Below, piece after piece: positions 1 through 7,978 of a stretch of 64,000 nt of DNA. The notes under the pieces are model-generated. The model searched no databases. It was not told where the DNA came from and was given only the letters and a program-made list of their open reading frames with translations. The translations under genes and the position numbers were made by a program. Position 1 is the first letter of the stretch. The number at the start of each line of letters is the position of its first letter. This DNA is from Pseudohoeflea sp964511625 (GTDB lineage Bacteria > Pseudomonadota > Alphaproteobacteria > Rhizobiales > Rhizobiaceae): assembly GCA_964511625.1 (NCBI GenBank), contig CAZEJG010000012.1, forward strand, positions 20,791 to 84,790, written 5' to 3'.

Positions 1-686
1 AGATCGGGAAGCGGCGGCGGGTTGTCGACGTCGAGCGGCGGCATCAGGTCGTCGATCTCGGCAGCGGAAAAACCGAGCCGCGCGAAGCCCAGCCGGTCGG
101 CCTCGTCGTCGACATTGGCCGAAAGGGTGACCGACATCATCTTGATCGTGGTCAGCGTGTCGACCGGCTTCCAGGGTTCGGGTTCGACGCCGAGAATGAC
201 GAATTCCGGCGGCAGTTTCGACGAGAAGCTCCGGGCGTCGCGGTCGATCCAGGCGTTGACGCCGCGGGCATAGCCTTCGAGCATCGCCATGGTCGGCTCG
301 TCCATCACCGACAGCGAGGCTTCTGCGGCCTTGTCGATCGCCATCGTCCTCAGCCAGCGGTCGGTACCGATCGTGGCCTCTCCGAACATTTCCGACAGCC
401 GCCCCTTCCCCGCCATGCGGTTGACCTGCATCTGCCAGAGCCGTTCCTGCGCGTGGACGAAGCCGAGGCCGGCGGCGGCGTCCGCCCGCGTCGCGGCCTT
501 GATGTGGGGCACACCGTGCTCGTCGCGGGTAATCGTGACCGGACCGGAGAGACCGGCGATCGTCATCTCGCCGTCGAGCGGGGCCAGCGATCGCGAAAGC
601 CACAACATCCCCGCCCCCACGGCGATGATGACCAACGGTATGACCACCAGCAGGAATTTGAACAGGGCTTTGATGATTCGCCGCAT
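1..686 (-). CDS. Penicillin acylase family protein, N-terminal part (cut by left edge)
   Basis: This reads leftward off the window, so only about 228 N-terminal residues are visible. A membrane-type N-terminus (hydrophobic residues about 8-28, after MRRIIKALF) is followed by DEHGVPHIKAATRADA and GFVHAQERLWQMQ. These are the signature segments of the alpha-chain of penicillin G acylases and related Ntn-hydrolases, which cleave amide bonds of acylated amines or acyl-homoserine lactones in the periplasm. The beta-chain with the N-terminal Ser nucleophile lies outside the window, so activity cannot be judged. The gene is divergent from the dehydrogenase at 782, with about 95 bp between them. The family call is firm; the substrate is unknown. 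Confidence 0.88.
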   Translation of the reverse strand, partial: MRRIIKALFKFLLVVIPLVIIAVGAGMLWLSRSLAPLDGEMTIAGLSGPVTITRDEHGVPHIKAATRADAAAGLGFVHAQERLWQMQVNRMAGKGRLSEMFGEATIGTDRWLRTMAIDKAAEASLSVMDEPTMAMLEGYARGVNAWIDRDARSFSSKLPPEFVILGVEPEPWKPVDTLTTIKMMSVTLSANVDDEADRLGFARLGFSAAEIDDLMPPLDVDNPPPLPD

Positions 687-781
687 TGGTCTATGTCCCC
701 CTCGGAGGCTGATGCGTGATCAGCCGAATTCTTCGGCCCACCTCCGGGCCGCGAGGCATTAGTGGCAGAAGGACAGGCGCA

Positions 782-1651
782 ATGGCAACAGTTGCTTTCA
801 TCGGACTGGGCGTCATGGGGTACCCCATGGCGGGACACCTCAAGACCCGCGGCGGCCATGAGGTTCGCGTCTACAACAGGACGACCGAGAAGGCCGGAAA
901 ATGGGTCTCCCAATATGGCGGGACCGCCTGCGACACGCCTGCCGAAGCGGCCGAAGGCGCCGATTTCGTCTTCACCTGCGTCGGCAATGACGACGACCTG
1001 CGCTCGGTGACAGTCGGTGAAAACGGCGTGCTCGCCGGCATGAAATCCGGCGCCATCCTGATCGACAACACCACCGCCTCCGCCGAGGTCGCCCGCGAAC
1101 TCGCAGAGGCCTGCGCGGACAAGGGCTGCGGCTTTCTGGACGCGCCCGTGTCGGGCGGTCAGGCGGGTGCCGAGAACGGCGTGCTGACCGTCATGGTCGG
1201 TGGTGACGAGAAGACTTTTGAGACCGCCCGGCCGGTGATCGAGAACTACGCCCGGATGGTTGGCCTGATGGGCCCGGCGGGCGCTGGCCAGCTCACCAAG
1301 ATGATCAACCAGATCTGCATCGCCGGCCTTGTCCAGGGCCTGTCTGAAGGGATTCACTTCGGCAAGAAAGCCGGCCTCGACATTGAAAAGGTTGTCGAAG
1401 TCATCTCCAAGGGCGCTGCCGGTTCCTGGCAGATGGAAAACCGCCACAAGACCATGAATGCAGGCGAGTACAATCACGGCTTCGCCGTCGACTGGATGCG
1501 CAAGGACCTCGCGATCGTCCTCTCCGAAGCCCGCCGCAACGGCGCAACCCTGCCGGTCACCGCCCTCGTCGACCAGTTCTACGCCGACGTCCAGGCCATG
1601 GGCGGAAAGCGCTGGGACACCTCGAGCCTGCTCGCCCGGCTGGAGAAATAG
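782..1651 (+). CDS. NAD(P)-dependent beta-hydroxyacid dehydrogenase (3-hydroxyisobutyrate dehydrogenase / tartronate semialdehyde reductase family)
   Basis: The protein has 289 aa, the usual family length. The Rossmann dinucleotide motif GLGVMGYPMAG lies at residues 8-18. The substrate-binding DAPVSGG lies near 120-126 and the catalytic lysine is at about 173 in LTKMINQ. Members oxidise or reduce 3-hydroxy acids such as 3-hydroxyisobutyrate or tartronate semialdehyde. The start at 782 is preferred over an in-frame ATG 66 bp upstream because AGAAGGA at 767-773 is correctly spaced and the Rossmann fold begins at once. mmsA, the next enzyme of valine catabolism, is present at 49154 but far away, so this exact role is not shown. 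Confidence 0.92.
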   Translation: MATVAFIGLGVMGYPMAGHLKTRGGHEVRVYNRTTEKAGKWVSQYGGTACDTPAEAAEGADFVFTCVGNDDDLRSVTVGENGVLAGMKSGAILIDNTTASAEVARELAEACADKGCGFLDAPVSGGQAGAENGVLTVMVGGDEKTFETARPVIENYARMVGLMGPAGAGQLTKMINQICIAGLVQGLSEGIHFGKKAGLDIEKVVEVISKGAAGSWQMENRHKTMNAGEYNHGFAVDWMRKDLAIVLSEARRNGATLPVTALVDQFYADVQAMGGKRWDTSSLLARLEK

Positions 1652-1667
1652 GCCTAAGGGAAACGCT

Positions 1668-2840
1668 CTACCCCGTGGGAAGTACCGGCCAGTGGTCGAC
1701 GATCTTCCCGCGGGCGTAGACCGCGATGTCGCCGAACTGCTGGAGCACCGCCTCGCTCTGGGTGGGACGGAAGAAGGCGAAGTCGTCGACCTTCAAGTCG
1801 CTGTCTTCCGGCAGCGCCATGAGCTGCTGGTTTGACGACTGCCCCCAGATCCCGTTCTCCTTCATCCCCTTCGGCCAGGCCGGTTTGGCAAACCACTTGC
1901 CGCCATAGAGAAAGCAGGCCTTGCGTGGGAACAGCCCGAGCGTCTGCAGGAGCCGGGTGACGAAGAGCGGACCTGGCAGCCGCGCCTCCTGAACCTTGAG
2001 CACCGGCGTCGCGATGAAGACCGCCGGCTTGAGGGCGGCGAGCGCGGGCACGTCGAAATCGGTGGGCTTGATGAAACCCGATCCCATCGACACCTCGTTG
2101 ACGGCTCCGTCGCCATTATAGTCGATCGAAGTCTTCGACCCGCCGGCATTGACGATCCGCCGGTTTTCGGGCGGGAGTGCCGCCGCGAAGGCCTCGAGCC
2201 GCCCGAGCACGCGACTCATCTCGCCATCGGCGCCCCCGAACAGGCCCGGGATTTCGGGGATGTGCGCCTCGTAGCCCATGATCCCCTCGCATGAGAGGAC
2301 CTCATGTCTCCGGGAGAGGTCGAAGAGCCCCTTCAGGGCGTCGGCATTCGCGATGCCGCCCCGGTGCATGCCGGTATCGACCTCGAAGGCAAAGCGGAGC
2401 CGCACACCGGCGCCTTTCGCGAGGTCCGCGTATTGTTCGAGCCGCTCCCGCGTATCGATCAGCCAGACCACCCTTTCCGTCAGAGCCTGCCGTTCGGCCG
2501 GCGACGCCTGTTGCAGCGCATGGCGCAGTCCGGCCACCGGTAAGGGCTTGCCGTAGAGGATCTCGGTTTGCGGAAAGGCCTCCAGCATCGCCCGTGTGAC
2601 CGGCAGATGGAAACTCATGATCCGCTCCGCCCCGAAGGTTTTGGCCACATGCCGTATCAGCGGCACGCTCGGCAGCGACTTGTCGACGATCCTGAGCCCC
2701 AGCCGCTTCGGCAGCCGCCGCTGCATCTCGGCGATATTTGCGTCCAGGCGGTCGCGATCGATCACCAGGACGGGATGATGGAGCTGCGCTTCCTCCAGCG
2801 CGTCGGAGAGCGCCCCGAAATAGCTCGTGGATTCTGTCAT
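1668..2840 (-). CDS. Fold-type III PLP enzyme (alanine racemase N-domain; D-threonine aldolase / D-serine dehydratase-like)
   Basis: The protein has 390 aa. An alanine-racemase-type barrel carries the PLP lysine in RIVDKSLPS (K54) and the family signature DTGMHRGG, followed by NAGGS. In D-serine dehydratase and D-threonine aldolase relatives the C-terminal domain binds a metal through a His/Cys pair. The corresponding stretch here reads RPTQSEAVLQQFGDIAVY and I see no such pair, so a different reaction is possible. The ATG at 2840 lies 2 bp after the stop codon of the FAD oxidase, implying translational coupling. It is the last gene of a three-gene operon (MFS, oxidase, this gene). The substrate is unknown. 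Confidence 0.82.
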   Translation of the reverse strand: MTESTSYFGALSDALEEAQLHHPVLVIDRDRLDANIAEMQRRLPKRLGLRIVDKSLPSVPLIRHVAKTFGAERIMSFHLPVTRAMLEAFPQTEILYGKPLPVAGLRHALQQASPAERQALTERVVWLIDTRERLEQYADLAKGAGVRLRFAFEVDTGMHRGGIANADALKGLFDLSRRHEVLSCEGIMGYEAHIPEIPGLFGGADGEMSRVLGRLEAFAAALPPENRRIVNAGGSKTSIDYNGDGAVNEVSMGSGFIKPTDFDVPALAALKPAVFIATPVLKVQEARLPGPLFVTRLLQTLGLFPRKACFLYGGKWFAKPAWPKGMKENGIWGQSSNQQLMALPEDSDLKVDDFAFFRPTQSEAVLQQFGDIAVYARGKIVDHWPVLPTG

Positions 2841-2842
2841 GA

Positions 2843-4123
2843 TCAGAGCCCGAAAATGCCGGCCAGATAGGGCGAGACGAACCTTCCGTCCGGATCGAAC
2901 TCGCGGCGAACCTCCATGGCCTCTTCCCACCGCGGATAGATGGCGGCGAAGTCCCGTTCCTTCAGGCTGTGCATCTTCCCCCAATGAGGGCGTCCGCCAT
3001 ATTTCCGGAAGATCGGCTCGGCGGCAGCGAAAAAGGCGCGCGGATCCTGCTTTGCGTCATGATGGATCGCGATCGAACAGGTGCGCCGCAGATAGAACGG
3101 GCTGAGCCAGAAATCATCCGCCTTGACCGCTCTCACCTCCATCGGGAAATAGACCTCGGGAAAGCGCTTTTCCGAAAGCTCGATGATCTCCCGGAGCGCC
3201 TGAGCTCCCTCCTCGAAGGGAAGATGATATTCCATCTCGTTGAAGCGGGTGACCCGCTCGGAGGTGTAGACCTTCAGCCAGTCCTCGACATAGTCCTCGT
3301 CGGGAAGCTTGGCGAGCGCATTGCCGATCAGCTTGCGCCGCAGCCACGGGAAGGATTTCAAGAGATTGCGCGCCAGCCGCAGCGTGGCGATCCCTTCCTC
3401 GTCCTCCTCCGGCGGGCGATGCGAGACAGGCGACTCGGTGATGTCGCTTGCCAGCCGCAAGGCATGTCCGGAAAAAGGGATGAAGTAAAACTCGGCCGAA
3501 CGGTGTCCCGAGAAGAAACCTTCGAAATCGTCCAGCATGTCGCCGATCGGCATGATCGAGCGACGCTTGTGCAACCGGTAGGCCGGGACGTTCTGCAACG
3601 TGACCTCCGTGAGCGCACCGAAAGCGCCGAGCAGCACCCCGCTCGCCCGGATCATCTCCCTGTCATCGTCCTCGGTAAACACCCGCTCTTCTCCGCGGCC
3701 GTCGATGAGGCGCATCTGCCGCAGCTGCGTGTGATAGGCGCCCAGCTCCGGTCCGGTGCCGTGCGTGGCGGTCCCGAGCGCTCCGCCGATGGTCTGCTTG
3801 TCGATGTCGCCCATGTTCGGCAGCGCCTGCCCGACACCCTGCAAAAGCCTGCAGAGGTCCCCGAGTGTGGTCCCGGCCCCGACCGTCGCGGTCGATGCGG
3901 CCGCCTCGTGCGAAACCAGTCCCGAAAAGGCTGCGAGGTCGACGATCGTGCCGTCGCTGGCGACCAGAGGGGTAAATGAATGTCCGGCGCCGACGATGCG
4001 GATGGGCCCTGCCCCGTTGCGGATGATCTGGGCCAGTTCGGCCCCGGTGGATGGCCGCTCGATCGCCTTGGGTCTCGCTTCGATCGAACCGGACCAGTTT
4101 CTCCACCCTGCATGTGCGTTCAT
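2843..4123 (-). CDS. FAD-linked oxidoreductase of the D-arabinono-1,4-lactone / L-gulonolactone / alditol oxidase family
   Basis: The protein has 426 aa. The N-terminal VAO-type FAD domain includes IVGAGHSFTPL; the His before Ser is where flavin attaches covalently in aldonolactone and alditol oxidases. The C-terminal domain ends with the diagnostic HWGKMH, then FDPDGRF. The enzyme should oxidise a sugar lactone or polyol at the C1/C2 end, passing electrons to O2 or another acceptor. There is no signal peptide. The start at 4123 has a strong RBS (GGGAGGAG in the 5' gap). It lies 34 bp downstream of the MFS gene and 2 bp upstream of the PLP enzyme, so the three probably work together. Confidence 0.9.
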   Translation of the reverse strand: MNAHAGWRNWSGSIEARPKAIERPSTGAELAQIIRNGAGPIRIVGAGHSFTPLVASDGTIVDLAAFSGLVSHEAAASTATVGAGTTLGDLCRLLQGVGQALPNMGDIDKQTIGGALGTATHGTGPELGAYHTQLRQMRLIDGRGEERVFTEDDDREMIRASGVLLGAFGALTEVTLQNVPAYRLHKRRSIMPIGDMLDDFEGFFSGHRSAEFYFIPFSGHALRLASDITESPVSHRPPEEDEEGIATLRLARNLLKSFPWLRRKLIGNALAKLPDEDYVEDWLKVYTSERVTRFNEMEYHLPFEEGAQALREIIELSEKRFPEVYFPMEVRAVKADDFWLSPFYLRRTCSIAIHHDAKQDPRAFFAAAEPIFRKYGGRPHWGKMHSLKERDFAAIYPRWEEAMEVRREFDPDGRFVSPYLAGIFGL

Positions 4124-4157
4124 TCCGCTCCTCCCAGCGTCATCGATCGATATGGCT

Positions 4158-5357
4158 CTATGGACCTTTGGCTATGCGCCTTGCCGTCGTGAAAAGAAGC
4201 GTCAGCAGCACCGAGGCAAGTGCTGCGCATGAGGCGAACCACGCCACCGGCGTCACGGACGCCCCGGAAATAAACGCGCTGGCGAAGGCCGGCCCCAGCG
4301 CGGCGCCGCAAAGTTGCGCCGCCGGCACGAGGAGAGCCGTCTTGCGGCTGTCGTCGGCAGCGATCGTCATGCGGATCTGGAACGGGACGACGAACAGCCA
4401 GATGAAGCCGGTGGACATGGCGAGCACCCAGAAGGTCACCATGTCGGGATGTCCGGCCAGCAGGGCAGCAATCACCGCAGCCGCAGCACCTGCGGCAAGC
4501 AGCACGGCGCCATAGGGCAGCTTCGCCTCGACAAGGGTGGCACTCCCCGCGCCCGCGACCTGTGCTGCAAGGCTCACGGAAACCATCAGTGCAGCGATTT
4601 GCGCCGATATCCCGGCCTCTCCCGCAAGGGGTTCGAGAAAGGCCCAAATGGCGCCGAGGAACATGTAGAAGAAGAAGATGCAGGCGAGCGCGATGAGCGG
4701 CAAGGGCCGCCAGAGACCGTATTGTCCGCCGGCTTCCGGCTGCGGCAGAGCGCCATAATCCCGCGGCATGTGCATGGTGGCGGCAATCGACACAAGAGAG
4801 ACGATCGCGAGCGCGACGAACCCGCCCTTCGATCCCCACGGACCGATGATCAAGAAGGCAAGAACCGCGGCCATCACGCTCTGGGCCAGCGTCTGCATGG
4901 TGACGAAATAGCCGCCATAGCGCCCGGGATGCCGGGACCGGGCGATGAGTTCGACTGCAAAGGCCACCAGCCCGCCCTCGGCCAGGCCGGTCAGCCCGCG
5001 CAGAAGAATGATCATGTCCGGCGACGGCGCCCAGGCGGTGAGAAAATCTCCCGCTGCCGCGATGCAGAGGAAAAGCGCGGCCTTCGTCCTGAGGTGCCTG
5101 GCATTGACGAGAAAGGCGGCGAGGACCGAGCCGATCCCGATGGCGAGAATCTCGGCAGTGGCGGCAAGGGCAAGTTCGTCGAAATCGACCCGGTTTTCGG
5201 AGAGAAGAGAGCCGAGCAGGATCGGCTGCAGTCCCAAGATAAGGAGACCGGCCGACCCTGCCCACAGCGCCGCCGCTTGCGCTGCACCTCTTGGATGCCC
5301 AACCAGCCAATCCGCCTGTCCGTTCGAGGCGGACGCGTGGTCGCCGCTTGGGCCCAT
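4158..5357 (-). CDS. Major facilitator superfamily transporter
   Basis: The protein has 399 aa and about twelve hydrophobic segments, for example LWAGSAGLLILGLQPILLG near the N-terminus and VTPVAWFASCAALASVLLTLLF at the end. The start at 5357 is set by AGGGGAA just upstream; an open frame continues about 56 codons further up but is unlike an MFS N-terminus. It is the first gene of the operon with the FAD oxidase and PLP enzyme, and divergent from a TetR regulator. That arrangement suggests TetR-controlled import or export of the substrate of these enzymes. No residue reveals the substrate. Confidence 0.85.
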   Translation of the reverse strand: MGPSGDHASASNGQADWLVGHPRGAAQAAALWAGSAGLLILGLQPILLGSLLSENRVDFDELALAATAEILAIGIGSVLAAFLVNARHLRTKAALFLCIAAAGDFLTAWAPSPDMIILLRGLTGLAEGGLVAFAVELIARSRHPGRYGGYFVTMQTLAQSVMAAVLAFLIIGPWGSKGGFVALAIVSLVSIAATMHMPRDYGALPQPEAGGQYGLWRPLPLIALACIFFFYMFLGAIWAFLEPLAGEAGISAQIAALMVSVSLAAQVAGAGSATLVEAKLPYGAVLLAAGAAAAVIAALLAGHPDMVTFWVLAMSTGFIWLFVVPFQIRMTIAADDSRKTALLVPAAQLCGAALGPAFASAFISGASVTPVAWFASCAALASVLLTLLFTTARRIAKGP

Positions 5358-5374
5358 GAATTCCCCTGAAAGCC

Positions 5375-5385
5375 GACACAGTGTC
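5375..5385. promoter_or_regulatory. Candidate operator, inverted repeat GACAC-A-GTGTC
   Basis: A perfect 5-bp inverted repeat around one central base, 18 bp upstream of the MFS start codon and within the divergent MFS/tetR gap. It is a candidate TetR site only by position and symmetry. Confidence 0.3.
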
Positions 5386-5420
5386 AGGTTCACAGGAAAT
5401 TGACTACGAAACAGCAGCAT

Positions 5421-5441
5421 TGTCAACCGGCATACTGTATG
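5421..5441 (-). promoter_or_regulatory. Candidate MFS-operon promoter -35 with adjoining TetR-type palindrome
   Basis: On the minus strand TTGACA (5421-5426) matches a sigma-70 -35 element for the MFS operon. Immediately upstream of it, CATACTGTATG (5431-5441) is a perfect inverted repeat around one base, between the MFS and tetR start codons. This is where an autoregulating TetR repressor would be expected to bind. The -10 element is poor, so the promoter is tentative. Confidence 0.35.
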
Positions 5442-5474
5442 GGAGTCGATAAGAAAAAGACGAGGATGCGGGTC

Positions 5475-6131
5475 ATGAACACAGCCCCCGTTCAAGCCAG
5501 ACGCATGCGGCGAAAGCCGAAACAACAGCGCAGCCAGGACCGGGTCGAGGATATTTTGGGTGCCGCCATGGCGCTCGTGGGTGAGAAGGGCCTAGCGGCG
5601 CTCACTATGCGGGAGATCGCGAGCTCAGCCGGCGTTCCGCTGGCTTCGGTCTACCAGTATTTCCCGAATCGCTCTGCCGTGATTGCAACGCTCTATCAGG
5701 AGGTCTCGCGCCAGACGCGGGATTACGTGGCCGAGCGCGTCGCAACAGTCACCTCCGCCCGCGATATTCTCGACGCGGCCTATGACGCGGTGGACATGTT
5801 CTACACGCGCATGCGGGCCAATCCCGCAATCCCGGACCTGATGGTCGCCATCCAGGGCGACAAGACACTCCTCGACATGGACATCGAAGAGACCAAGCTG
5901 CAGGCGGATGTCTTTACCGAGCACACGCGCATTTTCGTGGCAGAGGAAGACCGCCCCGCCTTCGACCGCGCCGCCCGAATCCTGTTTCACCTCGCCGGCG
6001 CAACCGTGAGACTGTCGCTCCGCATGGAGCCCGAGGTGGGCGACCGCGTCGTCGAGGACTACAAGGACCTCATTCACGCGCGGCTGAACTCGTTCATCCA
6101 CAAGTGCCCAGCACACGAAGAGAGGCGCTGA
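5475..6131 (+). CDS. TetR/AcrR family transcriptional regulator
   Basis: The protein has 218 aa from the ATG at 5475; an in-frame ATG lies at 5400, but the TetR fold starts after MNTAPVQARRMRRKP. The helix-turn-helix is clear: LTMREIASSAGVPLASVYQYFPNRSAVIATLY at about residues 36-67. The C-terminal ligand-binding part is variable, as usual. Divergence from the MFS/oxidase/PLP operon with palindromes in the 117-bp gap suggests it represses that operon and itself in response to the transported compound. Confidence 0.92.
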   Translation: MNTAPVQARRMRRKPKQQRSQDRVEDILGAAMALVGEKGLAALTMREIASSAGVPLASVYQYFPNRSAVIATLYQEVSRQTRDYVAERVATVTSARDILDAAYDAVDMFYTRMRANPAIPDLMVAIQGDKTLLDMDIEETKLQADVFTEHTRIFVAEEDRPAFDRAARILFHLAGATVRLSLRMEPEVGDRVVEDYKDLIHARLNSFIHKCPAHEERR

Positions 6132-6152
6132 GCGTCGGACGCGGACAGGACC

Positions 6153-6623
6153 TCAGAAGCCGTCGGAAGCCGTCTTGACGATGTCGTCGAGCACCGCGTT
6201 GACCTCGTCTCGGGCTCCGCCGGCAGGCAGCTTGCGGTGCCCGATGGTCACCGTACCGGGCGTCGACGCATCCTCGTAGACGAAGACCACATAGGGGCAG
6301 TAGGCGATATCGCCGATGTCGGCTTCCATTGCCTTGCGCGACAGCACCGCCGAGCAGAAGGTGAAGAACTCGGCATCCTTGTAGAGCTGCTTTTCCGCAC
6401 CGACGTCTTCGGCTGTCCGTTTCAGCATGTCGCCGACATAGCCGTGATAATCGACGGCGTAGCCCTTGTTGATGATGGCGTCGTTGACCGCCTGCGCGGC
6501 ATCCTCGAAGGGCACATCGGTGGTGACGGTGAACACGTCGTCGCCGGCCGCCAGCACGGGCGACGCCTGGAAGTAGAGCGCCGCAGCGCCCGCCATGATC
6601 GATGTCCTGACTGCCTTGAACAT
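6153..6623 (-). CDS. Secreted DUF302-domain protein
   Basis: The protein has 156 aa. A Sec signal peptide (MFKAVRTSIMAGAAALYFQASPVLA, probable cleavage near residue 25) precedes a DUF302 domain containing VPFEDAAQAVNDAIINKGYAV and a two-cysteine segment, FFTFCSAVLS and IAYCPYVVFVYE. DUF302 proteins are small periplasmic proteins of unknown biochemical function. GGGAGG sits just before the ATG. It is a monocistronic unit downstream of Lrp on the same strand, with about 100 bp between them. Confidence 0.82.
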   Translation of the reverse strand: MFKAVRTSIMAGAAALYFQASPVLAAGDDVFTVTTDVPFEDAAQAVNDAIINKGYAVDYHGYVGDMLKRTAEDVGAEKQLYKDAEFFTFCSAVLSRKAMEADIGDIAYCPYVVFVYEDASTPGTVTIGHRKLPAGGARDEVNAVLDDIVKTASDGF

Positions 6624-6722
6624 ATGAGACCTCCCGCGTCGTGGCGCCTTATTGCGCCGTCTGACCCAACATATAGGACAGACTGAATACTTTCCAGCAG
6701 CGGATGATCACCAAAGTTCGGT

Positions 6723-7223
6723 TCAGGACGACGACGAGGAGGAAGACCCCGAGTCCTTGCTCAGCACCATGTAGTCGAGCGGCAGAACCGTCGTGTACTT
6801 GATCTGCTCCATGGCGAAGGAGGAGGAGACGTCGCGGATCTCGATCTTGGCGATCAGCCGCTTGTAGAAGGCGTCGTAGGCGGCGATGTCCGGCACCACC
6901 ACGCGCAGAAGATAATCGACGTCACCGCTCATCCGGTAGAACTCGACCACTTCGGGGAATTCGGAGATCACTTCCGCGAAGCGGCGCAGCCATTCCTGCG
7001 AATGCGAATTGGTGCGGATCGAGACGAACACGGTCACCTTGGTGTTGACCGCCGCCGGATCGAGGAGCGCCACCCGCCCGCGGATGATCCCGTCCTCTTC
7101 GAGCTTCTGGATGCGGCGCCAGCACGGTGTGGTCGACAAGCCGACCTTCTTGGCGATATCGGCCACGGCCAGCGTGGCATCTTCCTGCAGAAGCCGCAAA
7201 ATCTTGCGATCGAGACGATCCAT
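6723..7223 (-). CDS. Lrp/AsnC family transcriptional regulator with polyserine tail
   Basis: The protein has 166 aa. The N-terminal winged helix (DRKILRLLQEDATLAVADIAKKVGLSTTPCWRRIQKLEEDGIIRG) is followed by an RAM/AsnC ligand domain (MSGDVDYLLRVVVPDIAAYDAFYKRLI). Such proteins form octamers that sense amino acids. The ATG at 7223 is preferred to one 30 bp upstream because GAGGAGAG precedes it. The C-terminus ends with SG and seven serines encoded by TCC/TCG codons, an extension I do not recall from typical family members. The neighbours give no obvious target; autoregulation is usual in the family. Confidence 0.93.
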   Translation of the reverse strand: MDRLDRKILRLLQEDATLAVADIAKKVGLSTTPCWRRIQKLEEDGIIRGRVALLDPAAVNTKVTVFVSIRTNSHSQEWLRRFAEVISEFPEVVEFYRMSGDVDYLLRVVVPDIAAYDAFYKRLIAKIEIRDVSSSFAMEQIKYTTVLPLDYMVLSKDSGSSSSSSS

Positions 7224-7286
7224 GAAACTCTCCTCGGAGGTAATGTCTTCCAATTAGCCTACGGCGATAGGCGCTACAAAGACATA

Positions 7287-7302
7287 TTTTCCTCGAGATA
7301 AA
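7287..7302. promoter_or_regulatory. Imperfect palindrome around CTCGAG upstream of lrp
   Basis: TTTTC-CTCGAG-ATAAA is an approximate inverted repeat 64 bp upstream of the Lrp start codon, in an AT-rich patch. AT-flanked imperfect palindromes of this size are the usual Lrp/AsnC autoregulatory sites. The assignment rests on position and shape only. Confidence 0.22.
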
Positions 7303-7321
7303 CGATTTGTGGATTCAGCTT

Positions 7322-7963
7322 CTATTCGCTGAGCAATTTGCGCACCCGACGCTGCAGTTCGGGAACGAGGTCTGACTCGAAGAACGGATGCCGCTTGAGC
7401 CAGGCCGTGTTCCGCCAGGAGGGATGTGGCAGCGGCAGTATGGTCACCGTGCTCTCCGTCGCCGCGACGATCTCCTTCCAGTCCGACACCGTCTCGGTCA
7501 GCGTCCGGCGATTCAGTTCCCCGAGATGCCAGGATTGCGCATAGGCGCCGATCGCCAGAACAAGCTTAACCTGCGGCATGGCCGCCATCACCTCGGCCCG
7601 CCAGGCAGGAGCGCATTCCCGCCGAGGCGGCAGGTCGCCGCCCTTGGCGTCCTGTCCGGGAAAGCAGAACCCCATCGGCGCGATGGCGAAGTTTCGCAGA
7701 TCGTAGAAGGCCGCCTCGTCGACGCCCAGCCAGGCTCTTAGCCTGTCGCCCGAGGGATCGGTGAAAGGCCGCCCCGAGGCGTGAACCCGCGTTCCCGGCG
7801 CCTGCCCCGCTATCAAAATAGGCGCGGCGCTGGACGCCTCGCAGACCGGTCGCGGCTCATGCGGCAGCCGCCGTTCCGGACCGCCGGCCGGGGTGTCGCG
7901 GCAGATCCGGCAGGCGCGCACCCGCGCGAGCAGTTCGGTCAGTTGGTCGTCGAGGATTTCCAT
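7322..7963 (-). CDS. Uracil-DNA glycosylase superfamily protein
   Basis: The protein has 213 aa. The motif-1 region LIAGQAPGTRVHASGRPFTDPSGDRLR and the C-terminal LPLPHPSWRN match the UDG superfamily (family 4/5-like group: GxAPG and HPS motifs). An N-terminal CRICRDTP pair with later cysteines (ECAPAW) could hold an iron-sulfur cluster, as in family 4/5 enzymes, but the full four-cysteine spacing is not evident. A role in excising uracil or a related base from DNA is inferred. It sits just 15 bp after a GST gene on the same strand. Confidence 0.8.
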   Translation of the reverse strand: MEILDDQLTELLARVRACRICRDTPAGGPERRLPHEPRPVCEASSAAPILIAGQAPGTRVHASGRPFTDPSGDRLRAWLGVDEAAFYDLRNFAIAPMGFCFPGQDAKGGDLPPRRECAPAWRAEVMAAMPQVKLVLAIGAYAQSWHLGELNRRTLTETVSDWKEIVAATESTVTILPLPHPSWRNTAWLKRHPFFESDLVPELQRRVRKLLSE

Positions 7964-7978
7964 GCGGACGGACAGCCT

